A DNA stretch of 64,000 nt from Asterella californica (taxonomy: Eukaryota > Streptophyta > Marchantiopsida > Marchantiales > Aytoniaceae), in assembly GCA_036924285.1 (NCBI GenBank), contig JAYKYS010000002.1:3782001-3846000 (forward strand), in the 5' to 3' direction. Position 1 is the first letter of the stretch. The number at the start of each line of letters is the position of its first letter. Made by a program: the position numbers and the translations under genes. Below the pieces are notes generated by a model, which was given only the letters and a program-made list of their open reading frames with translations, was not told the origin of the DNA and made no database searches. Shown piece by piece: positions 47,101-58,025 of this stretch.

Positions 47101-50100
47101 ATAAAGCATACAATTACTTGAATCGCTATACCATCCATCAGTACAATTTCCTCGGAGTACCTTCTACAGCCTCCGGTGTAGAAGGTATTGCGCCCTCCGC
47201 AGTCAACGTATGAAATCTAAGATAATCCCATAGTTATCAGAAAAACGCCTGGATGAAATCGGAATCACAAGGTCCAATCTTGACATGATATGCGCAGATG
47301 TCAGCTTCCGAAGATTGGGTTAACACTACAGAGCAATCTTCCTACTGAGCTAGAGCTCCTAGGTGCGAAATATTTCATGGAGATTTCAAGGACGTGTTGG
47401 TCATACCTTATCATTTCGTTTGAAAGCCCTTCGAAGCTGCAAAATGATTCTCTTAAGAAGTAATTCACCGAGTTCCGGGAACTTCGTGTTGACCACAGCC
47501 ACCAGAGCGGCAAAGATGTGGGTAAAAGTTGGAGAAGCCATCTGAGATTTCATGCAAGACCGTGCAAATAATCCTCTACCTCTGATAAGATTCTCGGAGA
47601 ACAGCTCGGGTAATATGTTCTTCAAGTTGGAAGCATTTACTTTGTTCACTAACCCGTTGATTGACTTCCTCAGAGCATCCCATGTCAGACGCTGATATTC
47701 GTTACTGCTTTTATCATCAACCTCTTTGAGCATCTGCGCAAGCTTGAATGGAGGTATGTAGACACCGCCACTTCTCCCGGGTGGCAACTGTGGTCTCTCC
47801 CTCTCCACCTTCTTAACCTCTGCTGCTGGCTCCACCTTCTCTCCCAGCTTTGTTGATCCCAGCTTTTCTTGTCTGGAGCGAGCTGCGTCTCCATTTACGA
47901 CCTCTTTACGTTCTGAATCTCTACCACTCTCTCGGTTTCTCACAATCGGCTCAGCATTCCAGCGATACCCTTCTCTCTGTGCTCCCCTTCCAACTTCGTT
48001 CACGTTTCGCGGCCTGTTGGCCTCATTGTTCCTCAAGGCCTCGTCATCCCGGTACCTAGCGTGGTCACCATACCTTCCCTTTCCGCTTCCGTGTGCAGCA
48101 TTGTCGTGGATATTTTCGTCTTGTCTTCTCTTCGAATCACTCCTCACAGTTCCTCTTCCAACCCTGCCAGAGTCCCTCCTTTCTCTGTCAGTACGCTTAC
48201 TTTCCCAACGATCAGATTCGGTGTGCCGATCGTTGACGTTGTCCACAGGCGATGCATTACCATTTCCTCCCCTGCTGACAGTAACTCAAAACATTTTAAA
48301 AAGACAACACATTCGCGTACAAAGGAGCGATAGCTCCACCACAGGACCAGCTCTACGGGCGACAACATCAATCCCGAAGAAGCAGAGCACAGGAGACGAT
48401 ATTACAGTGAACGGTGCTTATCGCAGGTTTCCAGAGTGGCAAGAATAACTCCCAGTCCTAAATAACTTCGCTTCTTGACGCGACCCGCAAAACTCCTTCA
48501 GCACCAGGGGAACTAAAGAATTGCTACCAAATAGCTTCTGACTTACAGCTTTTGATGGTAGACATTGTCAGTGTCACAAAAAATTTAACTAACTGTACTC
48601 CAGCAGCTGTTGGCAGCGTGCAATTTATAAACTATACAACTTTAAGAGGTTGGGACAGGCCTGCAATGCATTCTGTCTTCCTTCGTTTCCAAGTGGGAAT
48701 TGCTGGCAAACACAGACGAGTACATGCTTACGAATCTTTCCACCTGCCACTTCTTGGACTGAGTAATGGCGCAGTACTCGACCAGACCAGCCCTTTGCCA
48801 GGAGGTGGAGAAGGTTTCCGGAGCCTTACATCCTAAGGACTGACACGAGATTTTGTTGCTGTCTACCTCTAAAGAGAAAGTAGCGAGTGCCACTTCACGC
48901 TTGACTGCGTAGTGCTTGTTTCCGCAAGAGAACTTAAAGAGAGATTTTGAGGCCAACAAACAAGCCCCAACAAAGCGTCTAGACTCTACATTCTGACTGA
49001 TTCACTCATAGAGCACCATCCGTTCCACTGTTGTCAGATGCTAAGCTTCAACCTGTGATCATGGAGAGAAGTGTTTCGAATATGCTTTCCCGAAGTGATA
49101 TTCTACAGTCAATTCCTGGAGTTCGTAATGTAATTGACAGTAAATCACGCTAGTGACACTGACGAAAACCTTACAACGGGTTGCTGAATGAAGTACCTGT
49201 TCAAAGTAAACAACTCCTCATCGTCATCTCCAGGCACCCAACGATCAAGCGTCTCACCGTCCTCAAGTGAATTCTGACCCTCAGGTGCATCGGATTCCAA
49301 TTTCCCTGCAAACTGCTTTAATCTGGAACCTTCCTCATCCCCATTTCCGGCAGAGGGGACATCCAGCTCATCATCAACCCGGCTTCGAGCAACAACCTGT
49401 CCTGACATTGCTTCTTCAACCAACTTCGAGGGTACGATAGGGCTCAGGTCTCCAAGTGCACCAGGTGGAGGTAGGCGACTACGAGGGCTTAGTGGACTGG
49501 GATTGGGGCTCCGCTCCCTACGACGAATATCTGGAGTTGCCCTCGTAGGTTTGGTGAATGTGGCCCTCTCAGGTGTGAGACTCATAGCAAGACTTGCGCT
49601 CCGACTAGAGTCTGATCCTCCACTTTCGCTTTCGCTTGCACTAGGCAAGTGGGGTTTGGTTTTGGGGCTTGGACTGGCGATTCTTCGGAGCTCGCCTTCA
49701 ACATTGATATGTAGCGCTGGTTTCTCTTTGTCCTCCTGTACCACCTTGGAGAGAGTAAGAGGAGGAGGTGTTTCATAACGGACCTCTCGGGCAATCTCCA
49801 CAGCCATTTCAACCGTACCAACAGCAGCCTCCTCGTCCTTCCCAGTACGCAAACCTAGAGTTAAATTGAGATCCTTCTGGATCTCAACAGCCAATGCACC
49901 GGCAAGATCTATGGGCGCATCTCCTCTGCTTTTCCCCATCGAGGCCGCTCGATCATCCTCAACGCGCCTTCTAGTGGATCTGTCTTCTTCATCCGAAGAA
50001 TAGTCTCTTTCTTTCCGTACTCTACCCCGTCGTCGAGCTCCATCCTCTTCCCTCACAGCTCTCCCCACTTCATTGTCCCTCCTCGCTCTCACCCTCCTTT

Positions 50101-51211
50101 GCTCAGGCGATTCATTTCTCCTTCCTTTCGAAGTTTCAATGTCGCCGACATCCGGTGAAGAATCCCTCGGGCGCCTAGGCCATCTCCCCCGTTCGTTCCC
50201 ATCATCATCACCAAGCTCTTCCTCTTTCGGGTCCCCAATTCGCAATCCTCCTGCAACTCTACCTGGTTCACTCCTTGAACCAGAGCCTCTCTTTGGAGAC
50301 TCTCCCTCTTTCTCCCGACCTCGCTGTGAGGAACCCTTCTCCCCATCCCCAAAAGATTCTCTGCCCCTCGCTCCTGACGTCTCCTTGTTTTCATCCAGAG
50401 TTTCTCCTCCTCGCACATCGAGCTCCGAATCTCTGTCGTCTCTTGACAACTCTCTTTCACCGCCTCTACCTGGAAACTCTTTGCTCTCCTCAATTCTCGA
50501 ATGTTCTTTACCGCGGGCTCGCGAAGGTAAATCTCTATCTTGCACATTCCTTGCAAGCTCCCTATCTCGTGCTCTTGAAAAATCCCTATCTTCATCTTCC
50601 CTAGAAAAATCTCTTCCTCGGTGTCTTCTCTCGTCGCGGTCATTCCTATGACGTTCCCTGCTGACCTCGATCCTAGAATGAGACCGGTCTCGCCCATCTC
50701 CATCTCTATCTGGTCGGTCTCTGTCCGTCCTCTGGCGTTTTTCTCGCTCTGATCGGCTCATGTCTGGATCATACCTGTCACGCCTCGCTCTTTCCTCCTC
50801 GTACCTTGCTCTCTCGTCGTAGTCCACCCTCTCCTTGCCTCTCTCCCGCTCCGAACCGTCGGCGCGAACCCTACTCCTCTGTGCCATCTCCCTCTCCCTG
50901 CCATACCTCTCGTGCCTTCCATCTCTATTCCTCTCACTCGTGCCCTGCTCTCGCTCTCTGCCATCTCGAGACGACTTAGCATCCGAGCCCCGCCGATAAC
51001 CATCTCTCCTTCCCCCATCCTCTTCATCATTATCAATAGCAGCTCCCTTTCGATCACCAGCACTCTGCGAGCTCCACTCACCTCCTCCTGCTGCTCTCAC
51101 TCCTTCCGCTCCCCCGCCGCGATCATCATCTTTCTTCTCATTCTTCGTTCTTCTGGGAGCTAAATCACTTCCGGAGCTTGACGACGAGCCCGATCTCCTC
51201 CCACGACCCAT
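44180..51211 (-). CDS. CWC22: Pre-mRNA splicing factor CWC22 with long N-terminal extension
   Basis: Minus-strand exons: 51211-49197, 48274-47407, 47085-46963, 46408-46342, 46113-46010, 45915-45813, 45682-45372, 45146-44841, 44548-44180; every junction is GT-AG and in phase; about 1421 residues. CWC22 is a spliceosomal protein that escorts eIF4A3 to introns and deposits the exon junction complex. Exons 2-5 code the MIF4G domain ([55 protein letters not shown]). Exons 7-8 code the MA3 domain ([40 protein letters not shown]), and exon 9 the conserved [19 protein letters not shown] followed by an acidic-serine tail. Exon 1 alone codes about 670 residues rich in Arg, Asp, Glu and Ser. Its donor phase fits exon 2, which has no early ATG of its own; that is why I join them. 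The alternative is two genes. The exon-2 acceptor is a CAGCAG pair. Confidence 0.88.
47290..47366 (-). other. tRNA-like relic in a CWC22 intron
   Basis: In the intron between 47407 and 47085, the minus strand reads CTCTAGCTCAGTAGGAAGA, an A-box and D-arm look-alike, and then GTGTTAACCCAATCTTCGGA, which resembles the anticodon arm of tRNA-Asn with GTT in the loop position. The T arm lacks the usual GTTCRANNC and the acceptor ends do not pair. I read it as a decayed tRNA gene or SINE head, not a working tRNA. Confidence 0.35.
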
Positions 51212-51720
51212 GCCTCGCCTTCTCACTCCACCAAAATAAACTAACTTATAATTTCAGATAATCCACCGCAGCAGCTCCTCCCTCCGGTTTAAAGCAGACA
51301 ACGCATGGATCCAGATCGATCGATTCTAGCACTGTGTGGTATAGTACAAATAAAGTCACTCTCCCGTCCCGTCCCCTTTCCAGGAACTCTGAAATTCTCA
51401 CTCACGGAATCTATACCCTCCCCTCCCTTTGCTGACTCTTGCTCCTTGGAGTCGGAGAGAGGAATCTCAAATCTCTTTCTCTAGTCATTCGACTACTCCA
51501 CTTCTTCCCTCTTCCTTCCCTTTCTCATCTCCTCTCTCTCTTCTCTCTCTCTCTCGCTCTCGCGGTCTCTAGCTCCACAAGGCAAGAGGAGAGCTGCTCT
51601 CAGTAACACTCCGACAGCCGAGCACCCCGACCCTGCCGGACCCTCTTTTACATCAGCACCAATATACGTGTACCCATCCTTCACAAAACCTAACCTAAAC
51701 CTTGACTGCCAATGCGAACG
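51212..51720 (-). promoter_or_regulatory. 5' leader and promoter region of CWC22
   Basis: Read on the minus strand this region carries a long GA run (51500-51570: GAGAGAGAGAAGAGAGAGAG) about 300 bp before the start codon. GA repeats of this kind are frequent in plant leaders and bind BPC/GAGA-type factors. The exact transcription start is unknown. No other gene here. Confidence 0.4.
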
Positions 51721-54700
51721 GGCATGCCTACGTTACCCTTTGGTTCCAGCCTGGGCGGCCCGGCCCGACCCAAATCGACTCGACTAGCAAGGAATCTTGC
51801 GACTCACGTCATGGCTTTTCCCGTTTGGCACCCAGTTTTCCAGTCTGCATTCAAATGAGAAGAAATTACAAAAGTAATGCTGTAAAAGACAAAAATGGAC
51901 GGTCATTCTAGTCCGGAAGTAAGAATTTTCAAATTCGTGGAGAAGGTGTCATCGTTGCATTAAAGAAACGAAGAATTGTACATATATATATATGCCTGCA
52001 GGATTAACTTCTGGGAACGTTTGCTCGCTTGCTGATATTGGGAAAATATAGAAATCTAAACATTACTCACAGCTATTGATGTTTATAAATAGCTAGATTG
52101 GATAATTGGATAAGTAATTATCCAATTTATAGGATCTAGTTTAAACTTAACTCACATCTATCTAGTACCTAATTCACTTCTGTATTTCATTGGCAGGTGT
52201 CACTCTCTGTTCTAGAGTATGTTTAGTAAGATATATTCAACCACATGGACATGGAATTTATCTCCAGACCAAAGGGTCAGTTAATTTTGAAATAGTTTTT
52301 CATCAACCCAGAAAATTATTTGTTCATGCAGCAGGTTAGTTGAGATATATATTTATCCGCTTTCAAGATTCGCTGATCGACATTTTCTTCTCACCAGACA
52401 TTACACCAAAATCGCTGTCTCGGTTCAGGAAAACTATTCTCCATCGAATGAGGAAGAGAAGTGTATAGACAACTTTGTATTCACAGATTCTAAAAGGGTA
52501 CTGGGAGACAAACTCTATATGGTAAAAGTTGACACAAAGTGTGAACTGAAAACTTACACTGAACGTTGGCACAGACAAAATAACTCTTTCAAACTCTTGT
52601 TAATTTTAATGTGTTTATTATGCCTCTACCATTCGCGGTGGATTATCCCGCTTATGGTGTTCTTTCTATACACTATTATATGGATACTCACGAATTTATA
52701 GTTAATGATCAAGAGAACCTCAACTTAAACCCCCGGGATGAGTATAAAAGCATGAAAGAGAATATTTTTTTCCTCGCAGTGAAATTTTCATCTAATATTT
52801 TCATATTAATATTAAGTAGTTTTTTTCGGAATCAATCACAACTTGTAAAGCTTTAGATTTATTTCTTATTTCATAGATTACATGCTGGGAGGGAGATTTT
52901 ATCACCAAAAGCATTTTCTACTTAACGGTTATATTTCTTAGTTCTCTGAAAGCGGACCCGGAAAAAGATGCTCTGAGTTACCAAGAGTACGTGTACGCAT
53001 ACCGGGGGCTTAAACAGAAGCGGCTTCATCTCCAGGTCTCTTTCCCTGGTGAGACAAAGATGCAAGGTTCCATCCTTGCTCAACAGCAATTATATTGTGT
53101 TTGTTGATTCTTCACTGGTGAATCTTCAGATAATAGGTTTGCCGGTTGACCGATTAAAATCCAGGTATGGGCAGGATTCGATGGGTGAATCTCTGGTTCT
53201 ATCCGGTATGATAAGGAATCAACTGATGAAACTTCAAGAGATAATATCAATCCATCCACATTATCTTTCTTCCTTGCATTATCACTGAATTGATGTTCAG
53301 TGACAGTTAGCTTAAAAGATTAAAGTTTTATTTTGGGCATGAACCAATGAAAATCTGCATTGCTGTCTCATAACACACGTTCTATTCTCCCTTCTACCCC
53401 CCTAAACAGTCCATAAACTGAATATAAACAATAGAAAAGTTTCCTGGGGTACTTCACTTCCTTTATTCCGCAAGTGGAGCATTGCTTCTCGCAATGTTTA
53501 TGGTTTTATTACCCTCTTTTGATGGGTATACGTCCAAGTGTCAAAAGTTCTATCATTTTAGGAGTATAAATTTAACCTGTTTATTTTATCTCAGGACAAA
53601 TATCACCGCCGGTCTACATATAGAGTTAATATATTTAGAACTACAAATTTAACTTGTTGTCTCGAAGTACAAAATTCATGGTTCTCCTTTCAGACTTCTA
53701 CGAGAAATATAAGTGTAATTGATTATTTTTATCACAACGTTATCTTTTTCCCTGGAATGCTTCAACCAATAATGAAAGTGAATTTTTACCCTAAATTCTT
53801 GCTTGTCTTCTTCCGGCTCTCGGCCGGATGTGCGCTTTGGTTGCATATTATTCATTAGAGATCCTTACCGGCTGATCGGTTAGAAATCCAGATACAGTGA
53901 AGATTAAAATCCAGGTACGGCGAAGAATCAACTGGTGAGCCTACCAAAGATAAATAATGTTAATGTTCGATACAAATAATTTCGAGACCTTCGGCTTTAT
54001 TGCGATTAACCTGGTTGTCCAAGTTTTCACTTGTTAGGAGATAAAAAGCAATAGTGATTTTTCTAATTACGAAAACTGAGTGCCTCCTTCGTGTCATTTC
54101 GGCTAAGTTATTATTCTCCCAAGAAGAAGTCAAGTCGTATCGAAAATTTACTTTAAAATGTTAACTCTATCAATGTAAGATCATCTCCACCCGTATAGCG
54201 ATACAGACCTCCTCATCTCTATTTAACAGAAGAAGAGTGAAGATTCTTTCCACCATAGTCTTTAACTGGCTCTCTAAAGAGGAGAAGAAACTCAAACTTG
54301 TTCAATACTACCCAAAAGTGTACCTCCAACGTATGATTTGGGTAAAAGAATCTTTCTTGAAATATTAATTTGAATTGAACAAAAGTATTTTCTTAAAGAA
54401 CATTGTAAATTTAAAACTGATATAAAAATAAACAGTGCCCTAACCGGGTCTCTGGTGGGTTAGCTCTCTCTGCAGGTGGAGATGCTCTAAGTAGGTTATG
54501 TATGAATGAAGTTATGTTATGATGGTTAGAATTATTACATTATGTGGAGAAATGAATGAGTATTAAATACTTTTGGATTTCTAGGATTACAAAGTTTGTT
54601 TTTCCGATTTCTGAGAGATTTTTGAGTGAGAAGTGTGTTCTTTATCTCCTGGGATCATGGTTCTATATCTGGGAGTATATTATTGTACCGTCTGGATGGA

Positions 54701-54783
54701 TAGTATTATTTTTAGATTAGATGGATAGTATATTTTTATTACAAGTACCGTCTGGATGGATATCGTCTGTTTTTTTAACTATG
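51721..54783. other. A+T-rich gene-free stretch
   Basis: No frame above 81 codons and no motif. Two partly similar passages (around 53140-53230 and 53870-53945, sharing AAAATCCAGGTAYGG and GAATCAACTG) point to an old local duplication. Otherwise nothing recognised. Confidence 0.45.
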
Positions 54784-57050
54784 AGTACTCTTTCTCTCAA
54801 GAGATTGAGACTGACCTGAGACACATCATTTCTGATGTGCGGTCAGTTATTTATCCCACAAGGAGTAAAGTCTCATGTGGAAAGATACACAAGAGCTACG
54901 ACTTGATCACATGAGATGTCCAGATTAGCCAAGAGAAGAGGTCGACACGAGTGATCATTACGACGTCGTTAGTCTTTCTTCTTGGAGTTCCTCTTGGGTT
55001 GCGAGAGTGGTTGAGAGTCCACACTAACACTATTTTGGGATTGTTCAAGATGAGTTTCTCTTGTCCACGCTTGTTCCACTAGCTACCCCGTGCTCTCCAT
55101 GACAAGGTGAGGCAAACATTTCGTCTACCTCCCGACGTGCTAGCATGTAATACTAGAGATGAGATGGTGTGGTTATGGTTTCTGTTACTATCTCTTTGGT
55201 GTCTCCGTTATACTCGAGACGGCAGAGTGGGATAACGAGAGGTGGCAGCTCATCTTCAAAGATTCCGTGATGGTGACTGGAGGGCTGTACAAGAGGAATC
55301 AGTACGTGCTACGTGAGATAAGAGTGAGTCTGTCTCTACACGTGACGTCTCATATTCCGTTCGTTTACGACGCTGCAGGATATTAGATCATGTTGGAGAG
55401 TATAGTAGAGCTGCTAATTGCATTCTTTGTCAATGGCATGTCCTACTGAGGAGACGATCACTTTGTTGCGTTCTCTTCATCCTCACTAGGTGATCGCTCA
55501 CCACTTGAGGTTCAAGAATATCAGCTTGAGGAGTAATTCTGTCTCGATAGGTCCTTGTTTGTCCAAGCTTTGTGTACAACTTCACGTCTTTCCTCCCGAG
55601 TTCTATCTAGGATGATATATGAGCACCTATGAGATTGTTTTTAAACAAATGATTATTCTAGCGAGTTCATGGAGCTTTTTCAAATAGCAGCAACAATATC
55701 TCAGAGACAATTTCTCATTCTATAGCTCAAGTATTGAGGGCAGCTATACTTTTGATCATGATGAAGGATGACAAAGAGATTCGATCGATAGTCATTGATG
55801 AGATCTTCTTACGACTTATTAGTCGTACTATTGTTCTTCAACTTCGAGATATTTTTCAATACTTTTGTCCAAATCAGTTTGGAGTTGCGACGCTTGGAGG
55901 TTGCTAGTCGATGTCCTTCAATATTAGGGCTCTCTTGGACATCCATCCCGATTGGGTTGTCTTACAAGTGGATGTGGAAAATGCTCTTAATAGTATTTTT
56001 TACGCTTTCATCTTTAAGGAGCTCATGCATGGCGGTGGATCTCTGAGGAGTCTCGTTCTCTTCGTGCGATCGTTCTATGGTTGGTTCTTCCTCCTCTCTT
56101 TATTATCAATACGGTCCTTCGACATAAGAGGTTACAATTATTGACTTTGTTGCAAGTACTTGTAAGAGAGATCTTTTGCATAGACATATCTTTGGCTTAT
56201 CTCACATTAGAGATCTCTTGACCACCTCCTTGATTGCATAGGTTGTGTTTTTCCATCTCTAGTTGATGACACGCATGTCGTAAGTCCGGCAGACTAAGAT
56301 GTGATATCTTTGATCACCACGTCTCTCAACTAGCCTTGGTAGGATTGAGAGTGAAAATGTCAAAGTGTAAGGTTTGGTCTCCCATAGGTATTCCGTCGGA
56401 TCTCCAGCTCCTAGAAGGTTTTGTTACCATTAGAGATGGTTTACATATCCTTGAAATATCAACAAGTTCAGAGGACTTCATCTCTCGGCTCTTAGATGTT
56501 GCTCTAGCGGAGGACATTTTGTATATCGAGGACCTCTTTAAGTTAGAGGACCCTCAAGTTGCCCTTGGTATCCTTTTTCTCTTTCATAGCATATCATCTG
56601 GGTTACTTACTTCGCATAGTACCTCCATCTCCTATCTTCATCTCACGTCTTCGAGAGTTTGATAGGAGGATCATGTGAGTCTTTGGTGATATCTTCGGAC
56701 CGTGAAACTTTACGTGTGTGGTGAGACCTCTCGCACCTAAGTAGACATCATTGGCGATATCATGTAGCGTGATGAGTTTGCTATCTATGGAGGAGATTGT
56801 TTTGATCATTTTCTTGGGTGTTGTGCCGTCTCAACACCTTGGCTCTGTTGTCATTTTCTCGTGCGAGATATGCATATTCTGGAGAGCTATGTGACAAGAT
56901 AGTTCTTATCAACTTACAGATGTGTCCTTATGAGACAAAAGATAGTTTGACTCTTGAAGTACGTGAGGCACATCCTCGATTTGATACCTTAGCTTCTGAT
57001 GGATCTTGGAACGACAATTCTCTCTGACGGAGACATCACTTCCAGCAGGT
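54784..57050 (+). pseudogene. Decayed retroelement with C2H2 leader and RT fragments
   Basis: The first 370 bp match the minus strand of 1-374 base by base with frequent substitutions; the equivalent of the start codon is at 54782-54784 and an in-frame TGA follows a dozen codons later. Downstream, RALLDIHPDWVVLQVDVENA (55923-55985) is the reverse-transcriptase motif around the first catalytic Asp. Further, VKMSKCKVWSPIGIPSDLQL (56350-56412) and LFKLEDPQVALGILFLFHS (56535-56590) match later segments of the same type of RT found in plant and algal elements. The catalytic YxDD region is not readable. Many stops and frame changes. A short thymidine-poor purine tail or poly(A) was not found. Confidence 0.65.
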
Positions 57051-57890
57051 TCTTCATGCACTCTTAGTTGATCTTTCCATCTTAAGAGATACTAGAACTC
57101 AACTCCACTCTTGTTCGAGCAAGGACGCAAGCTCTTGGTTCATGGCTCGACCTTGCATTAGAGCATTCTGACTCGTACCGACTATCTTTTCTATAACAAT
57201 GAGGTCCACCTAGGCTTGATCTAGTATGTTGCTTCGGCATTGCCCACATGCGAATGTGGTGTCTCGTTCGACACTTTGCTCGCTGTCATCATGGTGAGAG
57301 CAGATAGTTACTCACGATGTCATCAGGAACGTTATGTTCACTATATCACCGGAAAGCGGTTACATGACACGGAGAGAACGATAGTTTACTCTTTAGATGA
57401 GAAGGTCAATGACAACTGACTTGTATATGATGAGAGAGGATTAGATCTCAGTGACAAATGTGATTATCACGAATTCGACACGAGACTCGATGACGGCATA
57501 AATGATCATCCATCATTTCGGATGGATTACAGACATGACGGCAGCAGCGAAGGTGACCAAGTATAAGCATATGCAAGAAGGACATCGCTTCATCCCTTAG
57601 CCTTGGAGATATATGGATTATTAGTCTCGGAGTTCAATATTTTTATTCGAGATTGTGCTAGAACTTATCATGATAAGCGCCAAGAACATCATTTCATTCT
57701 TTTTTTTGCACTACGTTCTTTAGATACCGTGTTTTCATTGTTCTACAGAGAGATTTAGAAGACGTAATCCACAAGAGAGTAATTACAATAGACTATATTA
57801 TTTTCTTTACATCTGTTATATGCAGGAATTTTGATTTACTGACGTATGATATTTTTATGAACGATACACTACTTTAGAACCAAAGATAAT
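57051..57890. other. Probable 3' part of the decayed retroelement
   Basis: No open frame. Scattered coding-like words continue the retroelement for some distance (for instance around 57230-57330, Cys/His rich), but I cannot place its end. Confidence 0.3.
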
Positions 57891-57899
57891 GGAACTTAG

Positions 57900-58025
57900 C
57901 CCTGATTTTCTCCTCTTCCCTTTGGGGTGTTCGTTGCTTTCCCTTATGTGCCCTCTTTCCCTTGTAATACTTGATGGTATCTTTCCGTCCGTTTGCCATT
58001 CATTGCGTCGCGTTCTTACTAAAGC
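57900..58025 (+). repeat. Dispersed repeat, copy 2
   Basis: Shares CTTGATGGTATCTTTCCGTC and CGTTTGCCATTCATTGCGTC with copies at 3545 (same strand) and at 41404 and 62805 (opposite strand). A pyrimidine-rich lead (TCTCCTCTTCCCTTTGGGG) precedes it. Confidence 0.55.

Noticed and set aside
50073..50703. Long frames on both strands overlapping CWC22 exon 1 (for example 192 codons plus, 204 codons minus)
   Set aside because: They are shadows of the Arg/Glu/Asp-rich coding sequence, which leaves few stops in the other frames.
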